From: Klenkia sesuvii
GTDB lineage: Bacteria; Actinomycetota; Actinomycetes; Mycobacteriales; Geodermatophilaceae
NCBI RefSeq assembly: GCF_037083825.1
Contig: NZ_JBAPLU010000002.1
Coordinates: 124,001-188,000, forward strand
Reading direction: 5' to 3'
Length of the DNA stretch: 64,000 nucleotides
The notes beneath the pieces were generated by a model. It was not told the origin of the DNA, searched no databases, and saw nothing but the letters and a program-made list of their open reading frames with translations. Of the stretch, positions 49,785 to 60,361 are shown piece after piece (within the stretch, counting starts at the first letter, position 1; each line of letters starts with the position of its first letter). The position numbers were made by a program, and so were the translations under genes.

Positions 49785-50687
49785 GTGACCAGCGCTCGGC
49801 CGGCGGCCCGCCCCGCCGCGGCGCGTCCTCGGCCCCGGCCGGCCCGGCCGCCCCAGCGGCGGCGCAGGCGCACGAAGCGGACCAGCCGCATGGCCGGCCT
49901 CTGGGCGCCGCTGCTGGTCGTGGTCGTCGCCGTGGTCGGCCTCTCGTGGGACACCGACAGCCAGGGGGTGCCGCCGGTGGCGGGGCGCTGCACGGTCGCG
50001 GGCTCACCGCTGACGCTGACCAACGAGCAGGCCGCCAACGCGGCCACGATCGCCGCCGTCGCCCGCTCCCGCGGGCTGCCCGAGCGGGCCACCACCATCG
50101 CGCTGGCCACCGCGCAGCAGGAGTCCCGGCTGCGCAACCTCGACTACGGCGACCGTGACTCCCTCGGCCTGTTCCAGCAGCGTCCCTCGCAGGGCTGGGG
50201 CACCCCCGAGCAGGTGCAGGACCCGGTCTACGCGACCGGCAAGTTCCTCGACGGCCTGGTCGAGGTGCCGGGCTGGGAAACCGGTCGCCTCACCGAGGTG
50301 GCCCAGGCGGTGCAGCGCTCGGGCTTCCCCGAGGCCTACCAGCAGTGGGAGGAGATGGGCACCGTGCTCGCCGGTGCACTGCTCTCCGGCGCCCCCGCAG
50401 CGCTCTCGTGCACCTACCGCCCACCCGACGCCGACGGGCCGGTCGACGCCCGGGCCGCCGCCGTGGCCGACGTCGTCCGCCGGGAGGCCGGCTCCCCCAC
50501 GGTCCTGGACGGCGGGGTCGTGTCCGTGGCCGCCGGCGGCTGGCCCGAGGCCACCTGGGCGGTCGCCCACGCCCGCAACCTGCAGCTCACCCAGGTGCGC
50601 TTCGCCGACTGGACCTGGACCCCGGCCGAGGGCTGGGCGCAGACCGGCACGGACGCCGGGGCGCTGCTGCTCCAGCTCGCGGTCTAG
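49785..50687 (+). CDS. Membrane-anchored lysozyme-fold-like protein
   Basis: 300 residues. A very Arg/Pro-rich cytoplasmic head, one membrane helix (MAGLWAPLLVVVVAVVGLSW) and then an outer domain. TIAAVARSRGLPERATTIALATAQQESRLRNL with Glu, followed by DSLGLFQQRPSQGWG, resembles soluble lytic transglycosylase/lysozyme-like cores. Homologs are often mislabelled as heavy metal transporters. A cell-wall hydrolase or a structural relative is likely. The C-terminal domain is unrecognised. Confidence 0.7.
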   Translation: MTSARPAARPAAARPRPRPARPPQRRRRRTKRTSRMAGLWAPLLVVVVAVVGLSWDTDSQGVPPVAGRCTVAGSPLTLTNEQAANAATIAAVARSRGLPERATTIALATAQQESRLRNLDYGDRDSLGLFQQRPSQGWGTPEQVQDPVYATGKFLDGLVEVPGWETGRLTEVAQAVQRSGFPEAYQQWEEMGTVLAGALLSGAPAALSCTYRPPDADGPVDARAAAVADVVRREAGSPTVLDGGVVSVAAGGWPEATWAVAHARNLQLTQVRFADWTWTPAEGWAQTGTDAGALLLQLAV

Positions 50688-50700
50688 GTGGGCCGTCCCG

Positions 50701-51798
50701 CTAGGCGGTCAGGCGGGCCACGGCGGCGTCGACGCGTTCGTCGGTGGCGGTCAGGGCCAGGCGCACGTGCCGCTCCCCCGCCGGGCCGTAGAACGCCCCC
50801 GGGGCGACGACGACGCCCAGGTCGGCGAGCCGGTCGACCGTCGTCCAGCAGTCCTCGTCGCGGGTGACCCACAGGTAGAGGCCGGCCTCGGAGTGGTCGA
50901 CGCGCCCGCCCCAGGCCTCGACCGCGGCGCGCAGCCTGTCGCGGCGGGCCCCGTAGCGCGACCGCGCCAGCTCGACGTGCCCGTCGTCGCCCAGCGCGGC
51001 GGCCATGGCGGCCTGCACCGGGCCGGGCACCAGCAGGCCCAGGTGCCGCCGGGCCTCCCACACCCGGGCGACCAGCGCCGGGTCGCCGGACAGCAACCCG
51101 GCCCGGTACCCCGCGGCCGTGGACTGCTTGGACAGGGAGTGGACGGCGAGCAGCCCGTCGTGCATGGGCCCGGCGACCGAGGGGTGCAGCACCGAGGTGG
51201 GTGCGACGTCCCAGCCCAGCTCGACGTAGCACTCGTCGGCGACCACGGGCACGCCGCGCTCGCGGCCCCACGCCACCCAGGCCCGCAGCTGCTCGGGCGA
51301 CAGCACCCGGCCGTGCGGGTTGCCCGGGGAGTTCAGCCACACCAGCACCGGGTCGGCGACGTCGGCGGGCGGGGTGTCGCTGCGCAGCACCGACAGCCCG
51401 GCCACGACCGCGCCGACCTCGTAGGTCGGGTAGGCGACCTCGGGGATGACCACGGTGCCGCCCTGCAGCCCGAGCAGGGTCGGCAGCAGCGCGACGAGCT
51501 CCTTGGAACCCACGGTCGGGATCACCGAGGGGACCGCCCCCAGCGGGTCGGCCACCGTCACGCCCAGTCGCCGCGACAGCCAGTCCGCCGCGGCGGTGCG
51601 CAGGTCAGCGGTGCCCAGCGCCGTCGGGTAGCCGGGGGCGTCGGCGGCGTCGGCCAGCGCCGTCCGCAGGACGTCGGGCGTGGGGTCGACCGGGGTGCCG
51701 ATCGACAGGTCGACCACGCCCCCCGGGTGCTCGGCCGCCCGCGCGCGGGCCGGCCGGAGCGAGTCCCAGGGGAAGTCCGGCAGCGAGCGGGAGGTCAC
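50701..51798 (-). CDS. dapC: Succinyldiaminopimelate transaminase
   Basis: 365 residues, fold-type I aminotransferase. LSIGTPVDPTPDVL, APGYPTALGTADLRTAAADWLSRR, VWLNSPGNPHGRVL and HSLSKQSTAAGYRAG with the PLP lysine are visible, as is the final Arg in HVRLALT. Its place next to fdxC is the same as M. tuberculosis Rv1178/Rv1177. It aminates N-succinyl-2-amino-6-oxopimelate, linking dapD and dapE. GTG 51798 overlaps the ferredoxin stop as GTGA. Confidence 0.88.
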   Translation of the reverse strand: MTSRSLPDFPWDSLRPARARAAEHPGGVVDLSIGTPVDPTPDVLRTALADAADAPGYPTALGTADLRTAAADWLSRRLGVTVADPLGAVPSVIPTVGSKELVALLPTLLGLQGGTVVIPEVAYPTYEVGAVVAGLSVLRSDTPPADVADPVLVWLNSPGNPHGRVLSPEQLRAWVAWGRERGVPVVADECYVELGWDVAPTSVLHPSVAGPMHDGLLAVHSLSKQSTAAGYRAGLLSGDPALVARVWEARRHLGLLVPGPVQAAMAAALGDDGHVELARSRYGARRDRLRAAVEAWGGRVDHSEAGLYLWVTRDEDCWTTVDRLADLGVVVAPGAFYGPAGERHVRLALTATDERVDAAVARLTA

Positions 51799-52115
51799 TC
51801 CCCCTGCGGCGGCAGCGCCGCGACCAGCGGGTGGTCCTTGCCGACCTTGCCGGTGCGGGCCGCGCCACCCGGGCTGCCGAGCTCGGAGAAGAACTCCACG
51901 TTGGCGTTGTAGAAGTCCTTCCACTTGTCCGGCACGTCGTCCTCGTAGTAGATGGCCTCGACCGGGCAGACCGGCTCGCACGCACCGCAGTCGACGCACT
52001 CGTCGGGGTGGATGTAGAGCATCCGGTCGCCCTCGTAGATGCAGTCCACCGGGCACTCGTCGATGCACGCCTTGTCGAGGACGTCGACGCAGGCCTGGGT
52101 GATGACGTAGGTCAC
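51795..52115 (-). CDS. fdxC: 7Fe-8S ferredoxin FdxC
   Basis: 106 residues, VTYVITQACVDVLDKACIDECPVDC and HPDECVDCGACEPVCPVEAI. Cys9, Cys17, Cys21 and Cys50 can hold a [3Fe-4S] cluster and Cys25, Cys40, Cys43 and Cys46 a [4Fe-4S] cluster. It is an electron carrier in the cytosol; the partner is unknown. Coupling to dapC is conserved in actinobacteria. Confidence 0.92.
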   Translation of the reverse strand: MTYVITQACVDVLDKACIDECPVDCIYEGDRMLYIHPDECVDCGACEPVCPVEAIYYEDDVPDKWKDFYNANVEFFSELGSPGGAARTGKVGKDHPLVAALPPQGE

Positions 52116-52232
52116 GGGGTCCCTCCGGGGTGCGGACCAGAACGGGTCTGGGGTGGGGTCCAGTATGGAACCGGGTGACGGGTCCAGCGAGGCCAGGGTC
52201 GCCTCACCCCCACCGTCGAGCGAGGAGGGTCC

Positions 52233-52988
52233 GTGGGCCAGCGCCGCAGTCCGCTCGACGTCGTCGAGCTGGAGCTCCTGGCGGCACGGGGGTGGCGCGG
52301 CACCGAGGCCGAGCGGCTGGGTGACTGGGTGCTGCGCGCCGGGGGCGGCGGGTACTCCAGCCGGGCGCACTCGGCGCTCGCGGTCGGCGACCCGGGGGTG
52401 CCGCTACCGGCCGCGGTGCGCGCGGTGGAGGAGTGGTACCGCGCGCGCGGGCTGCGCCCCTGCGTGCAGCTGCCCGGCCGGCAGGCCCGCGGCGCCGACG
52501 CCGTCCTCGCCGCCGCCGGCTGGGACCGCGACGAGGACACCCTCGTGCTCACCGTCGAGCTCGACGACCGGACGCCGGAGCCCCCGGCGCCGGTGCACCT
52601 CGCCCCCCAGCCCGACGAGGCCTGGCTCCGGGCGTGCCGGCAGCACGGCGACGGGCCCCTGCCGGCGGGCGCCACGACCGTGCTCACCGGGGCCGACCGG
52701 GTCGTGTTCGCCTCGGTCCGGGCCGAGGACGGCGCGGTGCTGGCGGTCGCCCGCGGGGTGCGCACCGACGACTGGCTGGGCGTCAGCGCCGTCACCGTGG
52801 CCGAGGGCGCCCGCCGCCGGGGGTTGGCCACCTCCGTGACCCGCGGGCTGCAGGGCTGGGCGGTCCGGGAGGGTGCCGGGTACTGCTACCTGCAGGTGGT
52901 GGCCTCCAACGCCCCGGCCCGGGAGCTGTACCGGCGGTTGGGGTTCATCGAGCACCACCGGTACCACTACCGGCGCGCGGCCGGCTGA
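52233..52988 (+). CDS. GNAT-family N-acetyltransferase
   Basis: 251 residues. The N-terminal half has the GWRGTEAERLGDWVLRAGGGGYSSRAHS pattern common to a two-domain actinobacterial GNAT subfamily. The C-terminal half has the acetyl-CoA loop VSAVTVAEGARRRGLATSVTRGLQGWAV and the closing ARELYRRLGFIEHHRYHY. GTG 52233 follows GAGGAGG. Substrate unknown. Its end overlaps the convergent small membrane gene by 44 nt. Confidence 0.8.
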   Translation: MGQRRSPLDVVELELLAARGWRGTEAERLGDWVLRAGGGGYSSRAHSALAVGDPGVPLPAAVRAVEEWYRARGLRPCVQLPGRQARGADAVLAAAGWDRDEDTLVLTVELDDRTPEPPAPVHLAPQPDEAWLRACRQHGDGPLPAGATTVLTGADRVVFASVRAEDGAVLAVARGVRTDDWLGVSAVTVAEGARRRGLATSVTRGLQGWAVREGAGYCYLQVVASNAPARELYRRLGFIEHHRYHYRRAAG

Positions 52989-53346
52989 GCACCCGGCCGA
53001 CGGAGAACGAGCCGAACAGCACCCCCACCAGCAAGAACCCCAGCCCCACCCACTGGCTGGCGGTGGTGGCGCCGGTGATGAGCAGGTCACCCTCGGGTCG
53101 TCGCACCGACGCGCCCACGGCGACGACCACCCAGACCAGCACCGGCAGCACGGCCACCACGCGGGAGCCCGAGAGGCGCAGGGCCCAGGCGACCAGCAGC
53201 ACGTTGCCCGCCGCGGCGGCCAGCACCGACACCGGCACCGGCACCGGCCCGACGCGCAGGGGCAACCACAGCACCTCGACCACGGCCAGCCACGCCGCGA
53301 CCACGGCGGCCAGCACCCCCCAGCCGAGGGTGACCACACGCCTCAC
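52945..53346 (-). CDS. Small membrane protein downstream of mshB
   Basis: 133 residues with four membrane segments (VVTLGWGVLAAVVAAWLAVV, VLAAAAGNVLLVAWALRL, VVAVLPVLVWVVVAVGASV and ASQWVGLGFLLVGVLFGSFSVG). It follows mshB by 7 nt, the same arrangement as M. tuberculosis Rv1171. Function unknown. The short overlap with the GNAT gene is convergent. Confidence 0.75.
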   Translation of the reverse strand: MRRVVTLGWGVLAAVVAAWLAVVEVLWLPLRVGPVPVPVSVLAAAAGNVLLVAWALRLSGSRVVAVLPVLVWVVVAVGASVRRPEGDLLITGATTASQWVGLGFLLVGVLFGSFSVGRVLSRPRAGSGTGGAR

Positions 53347-53353
53347 CGGAGCC

Positions 53354-54238
53354 TCACAGGCCCGCGAACAGGTCGGTCTCCCGGCCGGCCGGACCGGCGC
53401 CCGGGCCGCGCTCGCCGCGCACCAGGCGGTAGTACTCGGTGGTGAGCACTTCCTGGCCCAGGTTGTTGGACAGCGCGTAGAAGTCGCCGTCCAGGGTCAG
53501 CTGGGTGGCGTGGGCGGCCATCGCCGCGGCCTTGGCGGCGCGGTGGGCGGCGCCGTCGAGCTCGCAGGTGACGTCGTCGTCCTCGGCGGCGAAGGGGACG
53601 GCGCGCGCGTCGGTCACCCCGTCGTACGCGGTGTCCGCGGCGGCCAGCGCGTCGAGCCCCTGCTGGAGCACCGAGACCGGCACGCACGTCCAGTAGACCT
53701 TGGCGACGGTGTGCGGGGCGCCCAGGTCGGGCCGGTGGGCGGGGTCGGCGGCGGCCTCGACCGCCCGCATCGTGACCCGGTGGGCCTGGATGTGGTCGGG
53801 GTGGCCGTACCCCCCGTGCTCGTCGTAGCCGACGACCACCTGCGGGCGCACCTCGCGGAGGACGGCGACCGCGGCGTCGGTGGCCTCGTCGAGGTCGGCG
53901 TTCCAGAACGCGCGCGGGTGGGCGTTGGCGGGGGTGCCGATCATGCCCGAGTCCCGCCAGCGCCCCGTGCCGCCGAGGAAGCGGTGGTCGGTGACGCCGA
54001 GGGCGGCCATGGCGCGCTCGAGCTCGACGATGCGGTAGCCGCCGAGCTGGTCGGCCTGGTCGGCGGCCAGCCCGGCCAGCTCGGGGACGAGAATCTCGCC
54101 CTCCTCCCCCAGCGTGCAGGTGAGCAGGGTGACGTGCGCGCCCTCGGCGACGTAGCGGGCCATGGTGGCGCCGTTGTTGATCGACTCGTCGTCGGGGTGG
54201 GCGTGCACGAGCAGGAGACGACGACCAGACGGGGACAC
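53354..54238 (-). CDS. mshB: Mycothiol biosynthesis deacetylase MshB
   Basis: 294 residues of the GlcNAc-PI de-N-acetylase fold. VHAHPDDESINNGATMARY (His14, Asp17 as zinc ligands, Asp16 catalytic) and YDEHGGYGHPDHIQAHRVT with the third ligand are present. The rest, including YWTCVPVSVLQQG and LSNNLGQEVLTTEYYRLVRG, matches MshB. It removes acetate from GlcNAc-inositol in mycothiol synthesis. GTG 54238 is taken because the family N-terminus begins just after it. Confidence 0.9.
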   Translation of the reverse strand: MSPSGRRLLLVHAHPDDESINNGATMARYVAEGAHVTLLTCTLGEEGEILVPELAGLAADQADQLGGYRIVELERAMAALGVTDHRFLGGTGRWRDSGMIGTPANAHPRAFWNADLDEATDAAVAVLREVRPQVVVGYDEHGGYGHPDHIQAHRVTMRAVEAAADPAHRPDLGAPHTVAKVYWTCVPVSVLQQGLDALAAADTAYDGVTDARAVPFAAEDDDVTCELDGAAHRAAKAAAMAAHATQLTLDGDFYALSNNLGQEVLTTEYYRLVRGERGPGAGPAGRETDLFAGL

Positions 54239-54252
54239 CCGGCCATGATCCC

Positions 54253-55277
54253 CTACAGGATCGTCCGCGCCTCCGCGTAGTGGCAGGCGCTGCGGTGCTC
54301 CGGCCCGCGGGGCTCCAGCGGCGGCTCGACGGTCATGCACTTCTCGCGCTGGGTGTCGCTGAGCTCGCCGGCGAACTTCTGGCAGCGGGTGCGGAACCGG
54401 CAGCCCGAGGGCGGGTTGGCCGGGCTGGGCACGTCGCCGGTGATGATGATCCGCTGCCGGTTGCGCTCCAGGCGCGGGTCGGGCAGCGGGATCGCCGAGA
54501 GCAGTGCCTGCGTGTAGGGGTGGGTCGGGCGGTCGAACAGCTCGTCCCGCGGCGCCACCTCGATGATCTTGCCCAGGTACATGACGGCGACCCGGTCGGA
54601 GATGTGCCGCACCACCGACAGGTCGTGCGCGATGAACAGGTAGGAGAGGCCCAGCCGCTCCTTCAGGTCCTCGAGCAGGTTGATGACACCGGCCTGGATC
54701 GACACGTCCAGCGCCGACACCGGCTCGTCGAGCACGAGCACCTTGGGCTCCAGCGCCAGCGCGCGGGCGATGCCGATGCGCTGGCGCTGACCGCCGGAGA
54801 ACTCCGCCGGGTAGCGGTTGGTGTGCTCGGGGTTGAGCCCGACGGTCTCGACCAGGGTGCGCACCCGCTCCCGCAGCTCCGCCTGGTCCGTGGTCAGGCC
54901 GTGGATGATCAACGGCTCGGCGACGATGTCGAAGACGGGCAGCCGCGGGTTGAGCGAGGCGTAGGGGTCCTGGAAGACGATCTGGATGTCCCGCCGCAGC
55001 GGGCGCATCGCCTTGCGGTCCAGCCCGACCAGCTCGCGGCCCTGGAACACAACCGAGCCGCCGGTGGCCGGTTGCAGGTTGAGGATGGCCCGCCCGGTGG
55101 TCGACTTGCCGCAGCCGGACTCCCCGACCAGGCCGAGCACCTCGCCGGGGTACAGGTCCAGGTCCAGGCCGTCGACTGCGCGCACCGCGCCGACGGTCCG
55201 CTTGATCAGCCCGCCGCCCTTGATGGGGAAGTGCTTCTCCAGACCGCGCACGCTCAGGATGGGCTCACGGGTGCTCG

Positions 55278-55281
<4 letters not shown>
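54253..55281 (-). CDS. Oligopeptide-type ABC transporter ATPase (OppF-like)
   Basis: 342 residues. Walker A GESGCGKST, Q-loop IVFQDPYASLNPRL, signature FSGGQRQR, Walker B VLVLDEPVSALDVS and switch IAHDLSVV are visible. The C-terminal oligopeptide/dipeptide domain has PSGCRFRTRCQKFA cysteines typical of OppD/F. ATG 55281 overlaps the OppD-like stop as ATGA. Second ATPase of the five-gene import operon. Confidence 0.9.
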
Positions 55282-56486
<1,205 letters not shown>

Positions 56487-56496
56487 GGACTGCCCC

Positions 56497-57453
56497 TCAG
56501 GCCCGCACGCGGCGGTTGCTCGGGTCGAAGGCATCGCGGATCCCGTCGCCGATCAGGTTGATCGACAGCACGATGATCAACAGCGTGATGCCCGGGAAGT
56601 AGAAGAGCCAGGGCCGGGTCGTGGTGGCCTGCACCCCGTCGGAGACCAGGCGGCCCAGTGACGTCTGGTTGGCCCCGTTGACACCGAAGCCGAGGTAGGT
56701 CAGCGACGCCTCGAGGATGATCGCGGTGGCCGCGGCCAGCGTCGTCCAGACGATCAGCGACCCCAGGGCGTTGGGGATCAGGTGCTTGAAGATGATCCGG
56801 ACGTTGGAGGCGCCGAGGGCGTGCGCGGCCTCCACGTACTCCTTCTCGCGCAGCGAGAGGAACTGGCTGCGCACGATGCGGGCCAGGTCGAGCCAGCCGA
56901 ACAGCCCCAGGATGATGCCGACGCCCAGCGGCGTGCGGCTGGACGGGAAGTTGCTGGCCACGACGATGAGCACGACCAGCAGCGGCACGGTCAGGACCAG
57001 GTCGACGAAGCGCATCAGCACGCTGTCGACCCAGCGGCCGAAGTAGCCGGCCAGCGCGCCGACCAGCAGACCCAGCGGCAGGGCGATGACCACGAACAGC
57101 ACGACGATGAACAGCGACCGCTGCACGCCCTGCATGAGCCCGGCCAGCAGGTCGCGGCCGATCTCGTCGCTGCCCAGCGGGTAGCCGGGGCTGCCCGGCG
57201 GCACCGACTGCGCGGAGGAGTTCAGCGTCGAGTACTGGGTGCCGTAGACCAGCGGGCCGAGGAAGCCGAAGACCAGCAGCAGCACGAAGATGACGAGCCC
57301 GGTCATGCCGACCTTGTTGCGCAGGAAGCGCCGGAGGATCTGCTGGCGCTGACTGCGGGCCTTCACGGTGAACTCGCGGTCGACGCCGCCGCCGACCGGC
57401 GCGCCGGGCTCGGCGGGGACGGCCGCCTCGGCGGCGGCCTGGGTGGTGGCCAT
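56497..57453 (-). CDS. Oligopeptide-type ABC permease (OppC-like)
   Basis: 318 residues with about six membrane helices. The N-terminal head has QRQQILRRFLRNKVGMTGLVIFVLLL. PLGSDEIGRDLLAGLMQGVQRSLF and the EAA loop EYVEAAHALGASNVRIIFKHLIPNALG are the diagnostic parts. It forms the membrane channel with the OppB-like subunit. Confidence 0.9.
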   Translation of the reverse strand: MATTQAAAEAAVPAEPGAPVGGGVDREFTVKARSQRQQILRRFLRNKVGMTGLVIFVLLLVFGFLGPLVYGTQYSTLNSSAQSVPPGSPGYPLGSDEIGRDLLAGLMQGVQRSLFIVVLFVVIALPLGLLVGALAGYFGRWVDSVLMRFVDLVLTVPLLVVLIVVASNFPSSRTPLGVGIILGLFGWLDLARIVRSQFLSLREKEYVEAAHALGASNVRIIFKHLIPNALGSLIVWTTLAAATAIILEASLTYLGFGVNGANQTSLGRLVSDGVQATTTRPWLFYFPGITLLIIVLSINLIGDGIRDAFDPSNRRVRA

Positions 57454-57473
57454 GGGGGGTTCTCCTCTGCCGG

Positions 57474-58463
57474 TCAGGAGAGTCGGATGCGCGGGTCGAG
57501 GACCGCGTAGAGGACGTCGGCGACGAGGTTGAACAGCACGACGAAGACCGCGCTGACCAGCAGCCAGCCGAGGACGACGTTGATGTCGTCCTGGCCGATG
57601 CCGTTCTGGATCAGGTAACGACCCATGCCGTTCCAGACGAAGACCTGCTCGGTGATGATCGCTCCGCCGAACAGGGTGCCGATGCCCAGGGCGACGACGG
57701 TGGTCAACGGGATCAACGCGTTGCGCAGACCGTGCCTGAGGACGACCCGGCGGTAGGGCAGCCCCTTCGCGCGGGCCAGCCGCATGTAGTCCGACCCCAG
57801 CACGTCGAGCATGGCCGAGCGCTGGAAGCGGCTCCAGGCCGCGAAGGAGAGCAGGGCCAGGCTGATGGTGGGCAGCACCAGGTGCCCCAGCCGGTCCGTC
57901 CAGATCTCCCACCCGTCGGCGTACAGGGCGAGCCCGGGTGTCTCCTCACCGAGCGTGAACAGCACCTGGCGACCGAACAGGTCGTTGATGCCGCCGGCGA
58001 CGAACTCCTTGAGGATCGCGGCGAACCAGAACGTGGGCAGCGCGATGAGCAGGTAGGCCACGAAGGTGAAGGCGTAGTCCGACGGCTTGTACTGCCGCAC
58101 GGCGCCGATGACGCCGACGATGATGGCGAGCAGGACCGCGATGACAATGGCGAGCACGATCATCCGGCCGGTGACCCAGAGCCGACCGCCGAGCTGGTCG
58201 GCCACCGGCGTGCCGTTGACGGTCTCGCCGAAGTCCCCGGTGAGCACACCGGAGAGCCAGTTCCAGTAGCGGACGAAGAAGTTGTCGTTGAGACCCAGCT
58301 CGTCGCGCAGGTTGTCGAAGAAGGTCTGCGGGGGCCGGGGGTTCTGGGAGTAGTACCGAGCCAGCGGGTCGAAGCTGGCCGCGCAGAGCGCGAAGACCAG
58401 GAATGAGCTGGCCAGCAACACGAAGACGGACGCGATGATCCGTCGGATCGTGAAGAAGAACAT
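57474..58463 (-). CDS. Oligopeptide-type ABC permease (OppB-like)
   Basis: 329 residues, six membrane helices, starting MFFFTIRRIIASVFVLLASSFLVF. The EAA loop SDYMRLARAKGLPYRRVVLRHGLRNALIP and GGAIITEQVFVWNGMGRYLIQNG are typical of the OppB/DppB group. It is separated from the binding-protein gene by 161 nt holding a strong hairpin. Expression is therefore probably lower than that of the binding protein. Confidence 0.9.
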   Translation of the reverse strand: MFFFTIRRIIASVFVLLASSFLVFALCAASFDPLARYYSQNPRPPQTFFDNLRDELGLNDNFFVRYWNWLSGVLTGDFGETVNGTPVADQLGGRLWVTGRMIVLAIVIAVLLAIIVGVIGAVRQYKPSDYAFTFVAYLLIALPTFWFAAILKEFVAGGINDLFGRQVLFTLGEETPGLALYADGWEIWTDRLGHLVLPTISLALLSFAAWSRFQRSAMLDVLGSDYMRLARAKGLPYRRVVLRHGLRNALIPLTTVVALGIGTLFGGAIITEQVFVWNGMGRYLIQNGIGQDDINVVLGWLLVSAVFVVLFNLVADVLYAVLDPRIRLS

Positions 58464-58536
58464 GCGGGGACCTTACGCCGGGAGCGGAGGTCGTCCGGTC
58501 GGGACGGCCTGGTCAGCGGGGGACGTCCAGGCACAG

Positions 58537-58569
58537 CGCGGCCCCCGGGGGGTGCCCCCGGGGGCCGCG
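58537..58569 (-). terminator. Strong 15-bp hairpin between oppA-like and oppB-like genes
   Basis: 58537-58551 (CGCGGCCCCCGGGGG) pairs perfectly with 58555-58569 around a 3-nt loop. It lies downstream of the binding-protein stop and upstream of the permease. It could act as partial terminator or as 3' stabiliser of the binding-protein mRNA. Confidence 0.7.
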
Positions 58570-58624
58570 ACGTGATCTGCGATCAGGTGGTGCGGTGGTC
58601 CGTGCCGACCGTCAGGTCAGCGGG

Positions 58625-60361
58625 TCACTGGACCGTCCACGTGTCGGAGTTCCAGAGCGGTCCGGCCTGCGTCGAGTTGTCCTCGACACCGGAGATCGAG
58701 CTCTGGTACGCGATGAACGTGGGCTTCTGGTACAGCGGCACGGTGGCCACCTGGCCCCACAGCAGGGCGTCGATCTCGTTGCCCAGCTCGGCCTGGCGGT
58801 CGGGGTCGGGCTCGCTGACGAACTGCGCGAACAGGTCGTCGATCTCCTGGGTGCCCTGGCGCGAGTAGTTCTGCTGGACGTTGTCGCCCTGCGGCTGCGA
58901 GTAGATCGACTGCGTGGCGGCGCGGAACGGCGACCCCACCCAGGCGAAGACGGCGGCCTGGAAGCCGCCGGCCTCCAGCGACGTCGGCGACTCGGCACTC
59001 TCGAAGATGTCCGGGTTGGCGTTGAACGTCGCCTCGATGCCGGCCTCGGCCAGCTGCGGGATCATGACCTCGATCGTGGTCTGGCGCAGCGGGTTGTTGG
59101 TGGTGGTGTCGATCTGCACCGTCAGCCGCTGGCCGTTCTTGGCGTAGACGCCGTCCGGACCCAGCACCCAACCGGCCCCCTCGAGGGTCTGCTTGGCCAG
59201 CTCGGTGTTCTGCGTCTTGTACTCGTCGGGCGCGGTGTCCTGGTATTGCGGCTGGTTGTTGAAGTAGATCCGGTTCTGCAGCACCTCGGCGTCGGAGGAG
59301 AACTGGCCGACGGTCTGGTCGACGATCTCCTGCCGGTCCAGGGCCATGGTGAACGCCTGGCGCACCGCGAGCTCACCGAGCGGGCCGTAGGTGGTGTTGA
59401 AGTCCAGGTGCTCGAAGGAGAGACCGAAGGTGATCTCGCTCGACACGTTGGGCTCCAGGCCCTCGATCTGGTCGACCAGGTCCAGCTGCGGCTGCGGGTA
59501 GATCACGCCGAGCTCGCCGGAGCGGATGCCCTGCACCGCGGTGGTCGGGTCGTTGCCGATGTTCTGGATGATCAGCTGGGCCAGCCCGGTCGGCTCGCCC
59601 CACCACTCGGGGTTGGGGGTCAGGATGACGATCTGGCTGCCGACGTCGATGTTGTCGGCGGTCAGCTGCCAGGGACCGCCGGAGATGTCGCCGACGATGC
59701 CCTCGGAGACCGGCCACCCCTTGGTGAGCGTGTCGCACAGGACCGCCGGGTCGTCGTCGTCCATCAGGTGGGCCGGCAGGATGCCCCCGCCGAAGTCCCC
59801 GCTGAACAGCGACTGCCAGTCGGAGAAGGGCGTCTCGTAGGTGACGGTGACGGTCTTGTCGTCGTCCCCGGAGCCCTCCACGGAGGCGATCTGCTCGTAC
59901 CCGGTGGTGGAGAGGTTCGCCGGGCAACCGCCGTCGGCCGGGTCACCCGACCGGCTCGACCGCCAGGTGAACTCGAAGTCGGCGGCCGTGATCGGGGTGC
60001 CGTCGCTCCAGACCGCGTCCGGGCTGATCTGGTAGGTGTTCACCTGGGCGCCGCTGGAGGTGTCGAGGGTGGGTTCCTCGGTCAGCAGGTCCTCGTTGTA
60101 GACGATGCTGAAGTCCGGGAGCGCGTTGAAGGCCCCGGGCAGGATCCCGTGGATGATGTTCGCCGTCGACGTCGCGTTGCCTGCCGCGATGTTGGGGAAC
60201 AGGTTCTCCGGGAAGTCGGTGGACTCGCCGAAGACGACCCGCCCCTCGCCGGAGGACTCCGAGTCGCCACCGCTGCCGCTGCCGCCGCCGCAGGCCGACA
60301 GCACCATCGCGCCGGCGACGCCGGTCGAGACCAGCACTGCGCCGCGCTTGCTGAACTTCAC
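58625..60361 (-). CDS. Oligopeptide/dipeptide ABC substrate-binding lipoprotein (OppA-like)
   Basis: 578 residues. VKFSKRGAVLVSTGVAGAMV then LSAC (Cys24) is a lipoprotein signal. The mature part is an SBP_bac_5 protein (YNEDLLTEEPTLD, DAVWSDGTPITAADFEFTW, GPLGELAVRQAFTMALDR). It captures peptides or related compounds outside the membrane. GTG 60361 follows GGGAGG. It is first in the five-gene import operon. The actual ligand is unknown. Confidence 0.9.
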   Translation of the reverse strand: MKFSKRGAVLVSTGVAGAMVLSACGGGSGSGGDSESSGEGRVVFGESTDFPENLFPNIAAGNATSTANIIHGILPGAFNALPDFSIVYNEDLLTEEPTLDTSSGAQVNTYQISPDAVWSDGTPITAADFEFTWRSSRSGDPADGGCPANLSTTGYEQIASVEGSGDDDKTVTVTYETPFSDWQSLFSGDFGGGILPAHLMDDDDPAVLCDTLTKGWPVSEGIVGDISGGPWQLTADNIDVGSQIVILTPNPEWWGEPTGLAQLIIQNIGNDPTTAVQGIRSGELGVIYPQPQLDLVDQIEGLEPNVSSEITFGLSFEHLDFNTTYGPLGELAVRQAFTMALDRQEIVDQTVGQFSSDAEVLQNRIYFNNQPQYQDTAPDEYKTQNTELAKQTLEGAGWVLGPDGVYAKNGQRLTVQIDTTTNNPLRQTTIEVMIPQLAEAGIEATFNANPDIFESAESPTSLEAGGFQAAVFAWVGSPFRAATQSIYSQPQGDNVQQNYSRQGTQEIDDLFAQFVSEPDPDRQAELGNEIDALLWGQVATVPLYQKPTFIAYQSSISGVEDNSTQAGPLWNSDTWTVQ

